Part shown: positions 24,856 through 34,975 of the stretch, one piece after another
Layout of the letters: every line of letters begins with the position of its first letter
Position numbering within the stretch: the stretch's first letter is position 1
Assembly (NCBI GenBank): GCA_009914555.1
Contig: WNDY01000006.1
Span: 1-64,000, forward strand
From: Xylophilus sp.
Lineage (GTDB): Bacteria > Pseudomonadota > Gammaproteobacteria > Burkholderiales > Burkholderiaceae_C
Direction: 5' to 3'
DNA length: 64,000 bases
The notes under the pieces: model-generated
The model's input: only the letters and a program-made list of their open reading frames with translations
Databases searched by the model: none
What the model was told of the DNA's origin: nothing
Made by a program: the position numbers and the translations under genes

Positions 24856-27285
24856 ATGAAGCTCACCCGCCGTCTTCTTGCCGCCTTCGCCGCACTCTCG
24901 CTCGGCACCAGCGGCACCCTCGCCCACGCCGACGCGCTGGACACCATCAAGCAGCGCAAGAGGATTCTCGTGGCCGTGGACATCGGCGCGCCGCCCTACG
25001 GCATGCTCGACGAACAGGCCCGCCAGGTGGGCTCTGACATCGAGGCCGCCAAGCTGCTCGCGCAGGATCTCGGCGTTGCCCTCAAAATCGTTCCGGTCAG
25101 CGGTCCCAACCGCGTACCTTGCCTGCTCAGTCGCAAGGCCGACGTGGTCATGGCCTCGTTCTCCATCACCGAGGAACGCCGCAAGGTGATCGACTTTTCC
25201 GAGCCCTACGGTGTGGTGCCGGTCGTCGTCGGCGGCCCGGCATCCGCCAAGGTCGCGTCGTTCGCCGACCTGTCGGGCAAAACGGTGGCGGTGACGCGCG
25301 GCACAACGAGCGATCAGGAACTCACGCGCGGCAGCAAGGAGGTGCAGGGCGTCACCATCGTGCGCTACGAGGACGACGCGACGACCAACACCGCCGTCGC
25401 GACCGGCCAGCAGGACTTCATCGCGGCCGCGCCCAGCGTGATCCCAGCCGTGAAGAAGGCCAACCCGTCGCGCGACATCGTGCCCAAGTTCACGATGAAG
25501 GCCTATCCCTACGGCATCGGCCTGCGAAAGAACGAGCCCGCGCTCAAGTCCTGGCTCGACGACTGGGTCAAGACCAACCTCAGGAACGGCCGGTTCAACG
25601 AGATCTATACGCGCTACTTCGGCATGCCACTGCCGCCCGACATGCTCCAGCAGGAGCCCGTTGCGACCGACCAACCGACCGCCGCCGCATCCTTCCATCG
25701 CCTCATGCACACCTCCACCGCAGAAGCGCCTGCATCCTCTCCACCGCCTTTCCCGCCACGGGCTGCACGCGTCATCCGGCTGCATCCTCAGGACGATGTC
25801 GTCGTCACGCTGGACCAGTTGGTGTCGGGCACGTCCCTTCCTTCGGAAGGAATTTCGGTCACCGGCCTCGTACCGCCCGGCCACAAAGTGGCCACACGCG
25901 CCATCGCACCGGGCGCTGCCGTGCGACGCTACGGCCAAGTGATCGGCTTCGCGAGCCGGCCGATCCTGCCGGGACAGCACGTGCACACGCACAACCTGGC
26001 GATGGGCGATTTCGCCCGCGACTATGCCTTCGGCAAGGAGGCGCGGCCCACGCCGTCCGCGTCCACGCCCGCCAGCTTCCAGGGCATCGTGCGTGAGGAC
26101 GGCCGCGTGGCCACGCGCAACTACATCGGCATTCTGACCTCGGTGAACTGTTCGGCCACCGTGGCGCGCGCCATCGCCGACCATTTCCGCCGCGACATCC
26201 GGCCACAGGCGCTGGCCGGTTTCCCGAACGTGGACGGCGTGGTGGCGCTTACCCACGGCACCGGCTGCGCCATGGATGCAGAGGGCGAAGGTCTGGCCAT
26301 CTTGCAGCGCACGCTCGGCGGCTATGCCTGCCACGCCAACTTCGCGGGCCTGCTGGTGATCGGCCTGGGCTGCGAGACCAACCAGATCCCACGCCTGCTG
26401 GAAACGCAGGGCCTGCGCGACGGCGGGCGGCTGCACGCTTTCACGATCCAGGATACCGGCGGCACTACCCGGACCATCGAGCGCGGCATCGCGCTGATCC
26501 GGGAGATGCTGCCGGCAGCCAACGCCGTGCAGCGCGAGACAGTGCCGGCAAGCCACCTTGTCGTCGGTCTGCAGTGCGGCGGCTCCGACGGCTATTCCGG
26601 CATCTCGGCCAACCCGGTGCTCGGCGCGGCGGTCGATCTGTTGGTGCAGCACGGCGGCACCGCCATCCTCTCCGAAACGCCCGAGATCTACGGCGCGGAG
26701 CACCTGCTCACGCGCCGCGCGCAGACGCCCGAGGTCGGCCGCAAGCTGGTCGAGCGCATCCGCTGGTGGGAAGCCTATTGCGCGCGCAACGGCGCGGCCA
26801 TGGACAACAACCCCTCCGCTGGCAACAAGGCCGGCGGCCTGACGACGGTGCTGGAGAAGTCGCTCGGCGGCATCGCCAAGGCAGGCTCGACCAACCTCGT
26901 CGATGTCTACGAATACGCCCAGCCTGTGCGCGCACGGGGCCTTGTATTCATGGACACGCCGGGCTACGACCCGATATCGGCGACCGGCCAGGTGGCCGGT
27001 GGCGCCAACCTGATCTGCTTCACCACCGGCCGCGGATCGGCCTATGGCTGCGCACCGGCACCGTCCTTCAAGCTGACCACCAACACCGCGCTGTGGGAAC
27101 GCCAGTCCGACGACATGGACCTCAACTGCGGCGAGGTTCTCGAAGGCCGCCGCACCATCCCCGAGCTCGGCGCCGAGCTGTTCCAGCGGTTGCTGGACAC
27201 CGCCTCGGGGCAACGCTCGCGCAGCGAATGCCACGGGTACGGCCAGCAGGAATTCGTGCCCTGGCAGATCAGCGTGATCACCTGA
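24856..27285 (+). CDS. In-frame fusion: ABC solute-binding protein + UxaA/GarD-type sugar-acid dehydratase
   Basis: One uninterrupted frame of 809 residues. Residues 1-25 are a signal peptide (MKLTRRLLAAFAALSL, cleavage near AHA). Residues about 26-275 are a family-3 solute-binding protein (RILVAVDIGAPPYGMLDE, ADVVMASFSITEERRKVIDFSEPYG, GKTVAVTRGTTSD). A Pro/Ala/Ser linker follows, with Met 284 (ATG 25705). From about 300 a SAF domain and a UxaA/GarD dehydratase domain run to the end (VVGLQCGGSDGYSGISANP, NPSAGNKAGGLTTVLEKSLG, CFTTGRGSAYG). The two halves normally work in different compartments. If translation restarts at Met 284 a normal 526-residue dehydratase results, but no convincing ribosome-binding site precedes it. 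Either the binding-protein stop was lost or this is a true fusion. Confidence 0.85.
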   Translation: MKLTRRLLAAFAALSLGTSGTLAHADALDTIKQRKRILVAVDIGAPPYGMLDEQARQVGSDIEAAKLLAQDLGVALKIVPVSGPNRVPCLLSRKADVVMASFSITEERRKVIDFSEPYGVVPVVVGGPASAKVASFADLSGKTVAVTRGTTSDQELTRGSKEVQGVTIVRYEDDATTNTAVATGQQDFIAAAPSVIPAVKKANPSRDIVPKFTMKAYPYGIGLRKNEPALKSWLDDWVKTNLRNGRFNEIYTRYFGMPLPPDMLQQEPVATDQPTAAASFHRLMHTSTAEAPASSPPPFPPRAARVIRLHPQDDVVVTLDQLVSGTSLPSEGISVTGLVPPGHKVATRAIAPGAAVRRYGQVIGFASRPILPGQHVHTHNLAMGDFARDYAFGKEARPTPSASTPASFQGIVREDGRVATRNYIGILTSVNCSATVARAIADHFRRDIRPQALAGFPNVDGVVALTHGTGCAMDAEGEGLAILQRTLGGYACHANFAGLLVIGLGCETNQIPRLLETQGLRDGGRLHAFTIQDTGGTTRTIERGIALIREMLPAANAVQRETVPASHLVVGLQCGGSDGYSGISANPVLGAAVDLLVQHGGTAILSETPEIYGAEHLLTRRAQTPEVGRKLVERIRWWEAYCARNGAAMDNNPSAGNKAGGLTTVLEKSLGGIAKAGSTNLVDVYEYAQPVRARGLVFMDTPGYDPISATGQVAGGANLICFTTGRGSAYGCAPAPSFKLTTNTALWERQSDDMDLNCGEVLEGRRTIPELGAELFQRLLDTASGQRSRSECHGYGQQEFVPWQISVIT

Positions 27286-27302
27286 CCCCTCCTTTCCTCT
27301 CC

Positions 27303-28235
27303 ATGACTTTTAACCGCATCGCGCCGCGCTACCGCGGCATCTTTCCCGTAGCACCCACGACATTCCGCGAGGACGGCACGCTGGACCTGGGCAGCCAAAG
27401 GCGCTGCCTAGACTTCATGATCGACTCCGGCGTGGACGGCATCTGCATCCTGGCCAACTTCTCGGAGCAGTTCCTGCTCTCAGACGACGAGCGCGAAGTC
27501 CTCACGCGCACCGTGCTAGAGCACGTCGCAGGCCGCGTGCCAGTGATGGTGACCACGACCCATGCCAGCACCCGGGTCTGTGTCGAGCGCAGCCGCCGCG
27601 CGCAGGACATGGGCGCAGCGATGCTGATGGTGATGCCGCCCTACCACGGTGCCACCTTCCGTTTCGCCGAGACACAGGTGTTCGCGTTCTACGAGCGCCT
27701 GTCGGACGCCGTGGACATTCCCATCATGGTCCAGGATGCGCCGGCGGCCGGCACGCCACTGCCGGCGGCTTTCCTTGCGCGCATGGCGCGCGAGATCGAG
27801 CATGTCGCCTACTTCAAGATCGAGACGGCCGGCGCCGCGGGCAAACTGCGCGAGCTGATTCTGCTGGGCGGCGAAGCCGTAGAAGGCCCCTGGGATGGCG
27901 AGGAAGCCATCACGCTGCTGGCCGACCTGGACGCCGGCGCCACCGGGGCCATGACCGGCGGCGCCTTCGCCGACGGCATCCGCCCGATCATCGAGGCCCA
28001 CCGCGCGGGTGATGCCGACGCCGCCTTCGCGCTGTACCAGCGCTGGCTGCCGCTCATCAACCACGAGAACCGGCAGGCCGGCTTCCTTGCGGCCAAGGCT
28101 CTCATGCGCGAAGGTGGCGTGATCGCCTGCGAGGCGCCGCGTCATCCGTGGCCGCCCCTGCACCCCGAAGTGCGACGCGGCCTGATTGACATCGCTCGCC
28201 GGCTCGATCCGCTCGTGCTGCGCTGGGGGCGGTGA
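27303..28235 (+). CDS. Dihydrodipicolinate synthase (DapA) family protein
   Basis: A 310-residue class I aldolase/dehydratase-fold enzyme. The start MTFNRIAPRYRGIFPVAPTT, the FMIDSGVDGICILANFSEQF block and VAYFKIE with the presumed Schiff-base lysine place it in the DapA superfamily. Following a sugar-acid dehydratase, it more likely acts on a 2-keto-3-deoxy sugar acid (dehydratase or retro-aldol) than in lysine synthesis. The exact substrate is not readable. It is 17 bp downstream of the fusion gene and ends the operon. Confidence 0.85.
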   Translation: MTFNRIAPRYRGIFPVAPTTFREDGTLDLGSQRRCLDFMIDSGVDGICILANFSEQFLLSDDEREVLTRTVLEHVAGRVPVMVTTTHASTRVCVERSRRAQDMGAAMLMVMPPYHGATFRFAETQVFAFYERLSDAVDIPIMVQDAPAAGTPLPAAFLARMAREIEHVAYFKIETAGAAGKLRELILLGGEAVEGPWDGEEAITLLADLDAGATGAMTGGAFADGIRPIIEAHRAGDADAAFALYQRWLPLINHENRQAGFLAAKALMREGGVIACEAPRHPWPPLHPEVRRGLIDIARRLDPLVLRWGR

Positions 28236-28287
28236 AGGGCGACCATCCAGCGCACATTCCCTCCGCAGCCTTCAGCCACGTACCCTT

Positions 28288-28977
28288 TCAAGTTCGCGGC
28301 ACCTCCCACACCTGCCCCGTCCCGACCGCGAACAGCCGCCGCCCCGGCGCGCGCGCCAGCACCGCGCTGCCGGTGAATTCGCCGAAGGCCGGCAGCAGCG
28401 TCATGCCCTCTGCCTCTTCCACACAGAAGCACGGCAGCCGCAGCGCATCGCGCGCCGGGCCCTGCAGCACGATGGCCGGATGCACGTGGCCGGCGAGCAC
28501 ATGGTGCGTGGCATGGCGCTGCGGATGGTGGCAGGCGGCGAACGGCCCGAGCAAGAACGGCTCGTCGACGACCGCGATGCCGAGCATCGATGGCGGGTCG
28601 CCCGCATGGCTGTCGTGGTTGCCGCGCACCAGCACGATGTCGAGCGCCGCATGCACCGCGCGCCAGGCCGCCAGCGACGCCAGCACGGCCGGCGTCTGCG
28701 CCTCGGCCGCGTGGAGGAAGTCGCCCAGCACCACGAGCCGCCGCGCGCCGTACCGCGCCATCAGGGCCGCGAGCCGCGCGAGGTTGGCCTGCGTGGTGCC
28801 GCTGGGCACCGGCAGCCCGCGCGCGCGGAAGGTGGCGGCCTTGCCCAGATGCAGGTCGGCAATGAAGAGCGTCGCGGCAGCGGGCCACCACAGCGCCGGG
28901 TCGGGCAGCAGTTGCACGGCTTCGCCACCCAGCCGCCCGGCCAGCCCCGGCGCGGCGCGCCGGGCCGCTGCCGTCAC
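28288..28977 (-). CDS. pdeM: Ligase-associated DNA damage response endonuclease PdeM
   Basis: A 229-residue metallophosphoesterase with the full metal-binding set: TLFIADLHLGKA, LVVLGDFLHA, VLVRGNHDSH and HHVLAGHVHP. This is the PdeM type encoded with ligase, DEXH helicase and exonuclease in the ligase-associated DNA repair cluster. The GTG at 28975-28977 overlaps the TGA of the AAA ATPase gene by four bases (GTGA), so the two are translationally coupled. It is the last gene of the cluster. Confidence 0.88.
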   Translation of the reverse strand: MTAAARRAAPGLAGRLGGEAVQLLPDPALWWPAAATLFIADLHLGKAATFRARGLPVPSGTTQANLARLAALMARYGARRLVVLGDFLHAAEAQTPAVLASLAAWRAVHAALDIVLVRGNHDSHAGDPPSMLGIAVVDEPFLLGPFAACHHPQRHATHHVLAGHVHPAIVLQGPARDALRLPCFCVEEAEGMTLLPAFGEFTGSAVLARAPGRRLFAVGTGQVWEVPRT

Positions 28978-30155
28978 CCGAGCTGCGGCATCATGCGCCG
29001 CATGTACGCATCGAACAGCGGGACCGTGAAGCCGGTGTCCCCGTGCGACGGGCTGTACACCATGCCCTTGCCGATCAGCTTGGCGCGCGTCGGCGCGACG
29101 AGCTGTACCTCCCGGCCGAGCCCATGGGCGATGTCGCCCGAGCGGTGCGGCCCGGGCCCGAGCTCTGCCATCGCGCGCAGATAGCGCCGCTCCGACGGCG
29201 TGAGGCGGTCGAAGCGCACGCGGAAGAAGCTGTTGTCCAGCTCGATGATGGCCTGCTCGGTCGCCGCCTGCACGTCGTCGAGCCGCACCGGCGACTGCGG
29301 CGCGCAGGTCCAGCTGTGTTTGCCCCACTCCTGCAGAAAGTACGGGTAGCCCTGCGTCTGCCGCAGGATCTCCGCGAGCGCGGCCTCGTCGAACCGCACG
29401 CCGAAGCGTTCGGCCGGCGCCGTGATCGCCAGCCGGGCGTCGTCGGACGACAGCGGCCCGACGGCGGCGAACTCGAACAGCCGCTCCGCATAGGACTTGG
29501 CCCGCCCCATCTGTCCCGCGAGCTGCGGCAGCCCGGCGCCGACGAGGGTGACCGGCAGCTGCAGCTGCGCGCAGCGGTGCAGCGCGGTGATCAGGGCGGC
29601 GAGCTGCGGCTCGGCGACGTACTGCAACTCGTCGATGAACAGCACGACCACCGTGCGGCGCTCGCGGGCCGCTTCGCCGACGGCCTGCAGGAGCCCCACG
29701 AGGTCGGCGTCCAGATCGCCGGTATCGGCCAGGCCGGCTTCGTTGCCCAGGTCGACGCCGAACTCGACATCCCCGTACCTGACCTTCATGGCCTGCACGA
29801 ACCCGCCGAGCGCCCGCAGCGCGCGCTGTGCCAGGGCGCTGCCCGCGGCGAGCCGGTCGAGCTTGAGCAGGACGGCGCGCAGGGACGGCGCCAGCAATGC
29901 AGGCAGCGAGCGGCGCTCGGGCGCTTCGAGCATGACGGTGGCGAACCCCTGCGCGTCGGCCTCGTTGTGGAGACGGTTCAGCAGGACGGTCTTGCCCACG
30001 CCGCGCAGGCCGATGAGCATGAAGCTGCGGGCGACCAGACCGTTGCGCATGCGGTCGAGGGCCACCGACGCGGATTCGATGATGCGGCCGCGTCCGGCCA
30101 GCTCCGGCGGCGGTGCGCCCGCGCCAGGCGCGAAAGGGTTCGTTCGGGGATCCAT
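28974..30155 (-). CDS. ORC1/Cdc6-like AAA ATPase embedded in the ligase-associated cluster
   Basis: A 393-residue P-loop ATPase of the AAA_16/ORC-like type: GRGRIIESASVALDRM, Walker A GLRGVGKT (49-56), Walker B VVVLFIDELQYV, sensor region LPVTLVGAGLPQL, and a C-terminal winged-helix-like region (TPSERRYLRAMAELGPG, VAPTRAKLIGKGMVYSP). Proteins of this type are often annotated only as ATP-binding protein, with no assigned role. It is not a standard member of the ligase-associated set, yet sits between DUF2164 and pdeM with a 4-nt overlap to pdeM. Its upstream spacer is strikingly AT-rich and palindromic, suggesting its own promoter and perhaps autoregulation. A DNA-loading or clamp-loader-like role is inference. 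Confidence 0.8.
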   Translation of the reverse strand: MDPRTNPFAPGAGAPPPELAGRGRIIESASVALDRMRNGLVARSFMLIGLRGVGKTVLLNRLHNEADAQGFATVMLEAPERRSLPALLAPSLRAVLLKLDRLAAGSALAQRALRALGGFVQAMKVRYGDVEFGVDLGNEAGLADTGDLDADLVGLLQAVGEAARERRTVVVLFIDELQYVAEPQLAALITALHRCAQLQLPVTLVGAGLPQLAGQMGRAKSYAERLFEFAAVGPLSSDDARLAITAPAERFGVRFDEAALAEILRQTQGYPYFLQEWGKHSWTCAPQSPVRLDDVQAATEQAIIELDNSFFRVRFDRLTPSERRYLRAMAELGPGPHRSGDIAHGLGREVQLVAPTRAKLIGKGMVYSPSHGDTGFTVPLFDAYMRRMMPQLG

Positions 30156-30166
30156 GGCAAGCCATG

Positions 30167-30203
30167 TTATCTTAGTTTATCCAATTTTGATAACTTTAGA
30201 TAA
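30167..30203. promoter_or_regulatory. AT-rich imperfect palindrome before the AAA ATPase gene
   Basis: TTATCTTAGTTTATC (30167-30181) faces GATAACTTTAGATAA (30189-30203), 12 of 15 positions paired, with a 7-nt AT-rich spacer. It lies 11 bp upstream of the AAA ATPase ATG in a window whose surroundings are about 70% GC. This looks like a promoter plus operator for the minus-strand ATPase-pdeM pair. Confidence 0.55.
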
Positions 30204-30216
30204 ACTCCGTAGAAGC

Positions 30217-30477
30217 TCAGCGCTCGCGGCGCTTGTTCCAGTAACCGAACGGCTCCTCGTGCAGTTCGATGTCCACCTCGGACACGCGCAGCTGGATGCG
30301 TTCCTGCACGTCGGCCACGGCCTGGTTGTAGACGGCCGGCGCGATCTCTTCGAGGAAGAACGACAGCAGCGCGCCGGCCGCGATGTTGCCGAGGCGCTCG
30401 TCGCGCTCGTCCTGGAACCAGCGTTCGATGGAGGCGATGGCCTGCTGGCGCAGATCCCGGGAGAGTTCGATGGACAT
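30217..30477 (-). CDS. DUF2164 family protein
   Basis: An 86-residue protein matching DUF2164: MSIELSRDLRQQAIASIERW, the conserved GNIAAGALLSFFLEEIAPAVYNQAV, and the end FGYWNKRR. Highly charged, soluble, function unknown. It starts 2 bp after the helicase stop, so it is in the same operon. Confidence 0.85.
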   Translation of the reverse strand: MSIELSRDLRQQAIASIERWFQDERDERLGNIAAGALLSFFLEEIAPAVYNQAVADVQERIQLRVSEVDIELHEEPFGYWNKRRER

Positions 30478-30479
30478 GG

Positions 30480-33311
30480 CTAGAGCGGAGGAAGGGGGCG
30501 CGAAGACCGGCGCTGCCGGCGCGGACGCGGCGGCGGCTGCGCACCCGTGGGCGTGGTCAGGGAGAAGTCGAGCATACGCCGCACCGCCTGGGTGGATTCA
30601 GGCGCCGGCGCTGGCGCCGCCTTGCGCTTCCTGGCGGCCGGCGCCGGATCGGGCGGCACCACGAACGCCCCGGCCGCCGCCTTGGCATCGGCCGCGCCTT
30701 CGAGCTGCGCGAGCATGCGCGCGATGCGCTCGGCCAGGTCTTCGTTGGTGAGCTTCTCGCGGAAGCGCGCAACCATCAGCGGGAACGCGAACGGGCTCGG
30801 CCGCGCGATCGGCTTGACCACCAGCCGCTGCGCCTGCATGCGGCGCAGCGCCGCGAGCAGCTGGGCCACGTCGAGCTCCTGGCTCAGTACCTCCTCGTCG
30901 GCCTGGCGCAGCAGCAGGTTGGCATCGTCGTACTTGCGGAACACCTCGAAGAACAGCTGCGACGAGGCCTGCAGCTGCCGCGCGCTGCGCCGCTCGCCCG
31001 GATGGCTCTGGAAGATCAGGCCCGAGACGCGCGCGATCTCGCGGAAGCGCCGGCGCGCCATCTCCGTCGCATTGAGGCTCGCGAGCACCTCGTGCAGCAG
31101 CGCGGCGTGGACCGCCGTGTCGCCGGGCGCGACGTTGCCGGCCGCGTCCTCGGCTTCGGCGCGCGCCGCGTTGGCCGTGTTGCGGATCGCGAGCGCATCG
31201 GCCGGCTGCAGGCCGCCCCGCGGCCCCGCGGGCGCCGTCGGCTCGGCGCGCAGCAGCTCGGGCAGCAGCGCCGCCCAGTCGCGCTCGGTGGCGCTCAGCA
31301 GTTCGAGCCCGTAGTCGTTGACCGAGAGCGAGAAGGTGCCGGCCTCGCCTTGCGCGGCGCGCCAGGCGAACAGGCTCGCGAGGCCGATGTGTGCATGGCG
31401 GCCCGCGAACGGGTAGAGGAACAGGTGCCAGCCCTCGCGCGTGCGCAGCGTCTCGGCCACGAGCGTCGCCGGCGTGGGCAGCGCCGACCAGCGCTGCTGC
31501 AGTTCGAGCAGCGGGCGCACCGCCTTCAGTTCCGGGCTGTCGTAGCGGCCTTCGCTGGCCTGCGCGAGCTGCTGCACGACGAAGTCGGCCAGCACGGTCG
31601 ACAGCGGCATGCGCGAGCCCGACCAGCGCGGCACCGTGGGCCGGCGCGGCGGCGCGCGGCGCACGTAGGCGGTCATCTCCTCGATCTTCACCATCTCCAG
31701 CACTTGGCCCGCGAACACGAAGCAGTCGCCGGGCGACAGCCGCGAGAGGAAGCTCTCCTCCATCGCGCCGAGCCGCGCGCCGTGCTGGATCTGCACCGTC
31801 ATGCTCGCGTCGCTCACGATGGTGCCGATGTTGGAGCGGTGGCGCCGCGCGAGCCGCACGTCGGGCATGCGCCAGACGCCGTCGGCATCGGGCTGCACGC
31901 GGCGGTAGTCCGGGTAGGCCGCGAGCGCCGGGCCGCCGCGGTGCACGAAGTCGAGGCACCACTGCCAGATGTCCGGCGGCAGGTCGCGGTAGGCGGCGGT
32001 GCCGCGCACCTCGCCGTAGAGTTCGTCGGGTCGGAAGCCGCCGCCGAGCGCGACGGTCACGAGGTGCTGCACCAGCACGTCCACCGGCCGGCGCGGCGTC
32101 GCGCGCATCTCGACCTGGCCCGCGCGCACCGCGGCGCGCGCGGCCGCGGCCTCGACGAGTTCGAGGCTGTGCGTGGGCACGAGCGTGACGCGCGAAGGCC
32201 GCCCCGGCGCATGGCCCGAGCGGCCGGCGCGCTGCAGCAGCCGCGCGATGCCCTTGGCCGAGCCGATCTGGAGCACCCGCTCCACCGGCAGGAAGTCCAC
32301 GCCGAGGTCCAGGCTCGACGTGCAGACCACGGCGCGCAGGCTGCCGGCCTTCAGGCCCGCCTCGACCCAGTCGCGCACCGCGCGGTCGAGCGAGCCGTGG
32401 TGGATCGCCAGCGTGCCGGCCCAGTCGGGCCGCGCGTCGAGGATGGCCTTGTACCAGAGCTCGGCGGCCGAGCGCACGTTGACGAAGACGAGCGTGGTCG
32501 TCGTGCTCTCCAGCTCGCGCACCACGGCCGGCAGCATCGCCAGGCCCAGGTGGCCGGCCCAGCTGAAGCGCTCAGGGTGGTCGGGCAGCAGCGTGTCGAC
32601 CACGAGACGCTTGTCGATGCGGCCCTGCACCAGCACACCCTCGCCGCCGCGATCGGGGCCGAGCAGCGTGCGCATGGCTTCGCCGAGGTTGCCGAGCGTG
32701 GCCGACATGCCCCAGACGCGCAGCGCCGGGTTCCAGCGCGCCAGCCGCGCGAGCGCGAGCTGCACCTGCACGCCGCGCTTGTTGCCGAGCAGCTCGTGCC
32801 ATTCGTCGGCCACGACGAGCTGCACCGAGGCGAGCGTCTCGCGCGCGTCGGCGCGCGCGAGCAGCAGCGACAGGCTCTCGGGCGTGGTCACGAGCACCGT
32901 CGGCAGGCGGCGCGACTGGGCGCTGCGCTCGCCGCTGGCGGTGTCGCCGGTGCGCGCGCCGGCCGTCCAGCGCGCGAGGCCCGAATGCACCGGCGCGAGC
33001 GCGGCCAGCGGCGCGGCCAGGGCCTTGAGCGTGTCGGCCGCGAGCGCGCGCATCGGCGTGATCCAGAGCACGGTGAGCGGCACCTCGGCCTGCCGACCGC
33101 GCGCGCCGGCCGGCGGCGGCGCCGCGTCGGCGAACGCCTGGAGCGCGCCGAGCCAGACCGCATAGGTCTTGCCGGCGCCGGTGGTCGCATGCAGCAGGCC
33201 GGAGCGGCCCGCGGCCATGGCCTTCCAGACCTCGCGCTGGAACGCGAACGGCTTCCAGCCGCGCTCGGCGAACCAGCCGGCGACGGCCCGGGCCGCGGCA
33301 CGCTTCGTCAT
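30480..33311 (-). CDS. Ligase-associated DNA damage response DEXH box helicase (Lhr-like)
   Basis: A 943-residue superfamily 2 helicase. Motif [13 protein letters not shown], motif Ia [12 protein letters not shown], motif [17 protein letters not shown] (DEWH), motif III MSATLGN, motif [17 protein letters not shown], motif [13 protein letters not shown], followed by the Lhr winged-helix/beta-barrel core ([35 protein letters not shown]). A low-complexity tail of about 75 residues rich in Ala/Pro/Arg ends the protein. The ATG at 33311 overlaps the ligase TGA (ATGA). In this cluster type the helicase is thought to act with the ATP ligase and nucleases in repair. Confidence 0.9.
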   Translation of the reverse strand: MTKRAAARAVAGWFAERGWKPFAFQREVWKAMAAGRSGLLHATTGAGKTYAVWLGALQAFADAAPPPAGARGRQAEVPLTVLWITPMRALAADTLKALAAPLAALAPVHSGLARWTAGARTGDTASGERSAQSRRLPTVLVTTPESLSLLLARADARETLASVQLVVADEWHELLGNKRGVQVQLALARLARWNPALRVWGMSATLGNLGEAMRTLLGPDRGGEGVLVQGRIDKRLVVDTLLPDHPERFSWAGHLGLAMLPAVVRELESTTTTLVFVNVRSAAELWYKAILDARPDWAGTLAIHHGSLDRAVRDWVEAGLKAGSLRAVVCTSSLDLGVDFLPVERVLQIGSAKGIARLLQRAGRSGHAPGRPSRVTLVPTHSLELVEAAAARAAVRAGQVEMRATPRRPVDVLVQHLVTVALGGGFRPDELYGEVRGTAAYRDLPPDIWQWCLDFVHRGGPALAAYPDYRRVQPDADGVWRMPDVRLARRHRSNIGTIVSDASMTVQIQHGARLGAMEESFLSRLSPGDCFVFAGQVLEMVKIEEMTAYVRRAPPRRPTVPRWSGSRMPLSTVLADFVVQQLAQASEGRYDSPELKAVRPLLELQQRWSALPTPATLVAETLRTREGWHLFLYPFAGRHAHIGLASLFAWRAAQGEAGTFSLSVNDYGLELLSATERDWAALLPELLRAEPTAPAGPRGGLQPADALAIRNTANAARAEAEDAAGNVAPGDTAVHAALLHEVLASLNATEMARRRFREIARVSGLIFQSHPGERRSARQLQASSQLFFEVFRKYDDANLLLRQADEEVLSQELDVAQLLAALRRMQAQRLVVKPIARPSPFAFPLMVARFREKLTNEDLAERIARMLAQLEGAADAKAAAGAFVVPPDPAPAARKRKAAPAPAPESTQAVRRMLDFSLTTPTGAQPPPRPRRQRRSSRPLPPL

Positions 33312-34975
33312 GGATCGGAATGCGGCAGCAGCGCCGCCAGCGTGTCGAGCGTGTCGGCCTCCTCCACCGGCTTGTCCTCGCGCCAGCGCAGCATGCGCGG
33401 AAAGCGCACCGCGATGCCGCTCTTGTGGCGCGGGCTGCGGCTGATGCCCTCGAAGCCGAGTTCGAACACCAGCGTCGGCTTCACGCTGCGCACCGGGCCG
33501 AAGCTCTCGATCGTGGTGCGGCGCACGATCGCGTCCACGCGCGCCATCTCGGCATCGGTCAGGCCCGAATAGGCCTTGGCGAACGGCACCAGCGCGCGGC
33601 CTTCGGTGCCGGGCGCCGCGTTCCAGACGGCGAAGGTGTAATCGCTGTAGAGGCTGGCGCGGCGGCCGTGGCCGCGCTGCGCGTAGATCAGCACCGCATC
33701 GACCGAGAGCGGGTCGATCTTCCACTTCCACCAGGTGCCGACGTCGCGCGTGCGGCCCACGCCGTAGCGGCCGGCGCGGGCCTTGAGCATCATGCCCTCG
33801 ACGCCGAGCGCGCGGGCGCCGGCGCGCTGCGCGGCCAGCTCCAGCCAGTCGGCGGCAGCCAGCAGCGGGCTCGCGACGAGCGCCGGATGGGCGACCTCGG
33901 CCAGCAGCGCGTCGAGCGCGGTGCGGCGCGCGCCCTGCGGCGTGTCGCGCAGGTCGCGGCCTTCGTGCTGCAGCAGGTCGTAGGCGATGAAGACGACCGG
34001 AATGTCGCGCTGGAGCTTCGGCCCGATGGTCTTGCGGCCGATGCGCTTTTGCAGCTCGGCGAACGGCTGCACCCGGCCGTCGCGCCAGACGGCGCTCTCG
34101 CCGTCGAGCACCGTGCCGTCGGGCAGCGCGTCGGCCATCGCGAGCAGCTCGGGAAAGCGCTCGCTCACCAGTTCCTCGCCGCGCGACCAGATCCACGACC
34201 GGCCGGCGCGGCGCACGGCCTGCGCGCGGATGCCGTCCCACTTCCATTCGACCAGCCAGTCGGCGACCGGGCCGAGCTGGTCGGCGAAGGTCTCGGGCGG
34301 CGCGGCCAGCGGGTGGGCCAGGAAGAACGGGTAGGGATGGCCGCTGGTTTCGGCCGGGCCCGTTCCTGCGTCCGACGCCGGCGCGATCAGTGCCTGGTAG
34401 TCGCGCGCCGCGGGCCGGGCCGCCAGGTGCGTGTAGCCGATCAGCCGCTGGGCGACGAGCTTCGCGTCCACGCCGCCGACGGCCGCGAGCGCCTGCGTGA
34501 CCTGGAGCCTGGACACGCCGACGCGGAAGGCGCCGGTGATGAGCTTGAAGTAGACCAGCCGCTCCTCGACCGCGAGCTGCGCCCACTGCGCGCGCAGCGC
34601 GGCGGCCAACGACTCGGGCGCCAGGCCGCGCAGCGGCAGCAGGCGCTGCCCGACCCAGGTGGCGAGGCCGTCGTCGGCCGGCTGCGCGCCGGGCGCCGGC
34701 GGCGGCAGCAGCAGCGCCACCGTCTCGGCCAGGTCGCCGACGGCCTCGTAGCTCTCGTCGAACAGCCACTGCGGCAGGCCCGCGGCCTCCTGCGCCAGCT
34801 GGCGCAGCAGCCTGGTCGGCACCAGCTGGCGCGGTTTGCCGCCCGCGAGGAAGTAGACGGCCCAGGCCGCGTCGCACGGCGGTGCGGCGCGCAGGTACTG
34901 CTGCAGGGCGGCCTGCTTGGCAAGGCTGGAGGTGGACGCATCGAGCGCGCGGTAGAGCGCGGCGAAGGCCCTCAT
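33308..34975 (-). CDS. ATP-dependent DNA ligase (ligase-associated cluster)
   Basis: A 555-residue ATP-dependent ligase: N-terminal DNA-binding domain ([17 protein letters not shown]), motif [11 protein letters not shown] with the adenylated lysine, motif III-like VLDGESAVW, motif [11 protein letters not shown], motif [10 protein letters not shown], and OB-fold ([24 protein letters not shown]). It seals nicks independently of the NAD-type LigA. It starts at an ATG overlapping the exonuclease TGA (ATGA) and stops within the helicase start, so three genes are strictly coupled. Confidence 0.92.
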   Translation of the reverse strand: MRAFAALYRALDASTSSLAKQAALQQYLRAAPPCDAAWAVYFLAGGKPRQLVPTRLLRQLAQEAAGLPQWLFDESYEAVGDLAETVALLLPPPAPGAQPADDGLATWVGQRLLPLRGLAPESLAAALRAQWAQLAVEERLVYFKLITGAFRVGVSRLQVTQALAAVGGVDAKLVAQRLIGYTHLAARPAARDYQALIAPASDAGTGPAETSGHPYPFFLAHPLAAPPETFADQLGPVADWLVEWKWDGIRAQAVRRAGRSWIWSRGEELVSERFPELLAMADALPDGTVLDGESAVWRDGRVQPFAELQKRIGRKTIGPKLQRDIPVVFIAYDLLQHEGRDLRDTPQGARRTALDALLAEVAHPALVASPLLAAADWLELAAQRAGARALGVEGMMLKARAGRYGVGRTRDVGTWWKWKIDPLSVDAVLIYAQRGHGRRASLYSDYTFAVWNAAPGTEGRALVPFAKAYSGLTDAEMARVDAIVRRTTIESFGPVRSVKPTLVFELGFEGISRSPRHKSGIAVRFPRMLRWREDKPVEEADTLDTLAALLPHSDP

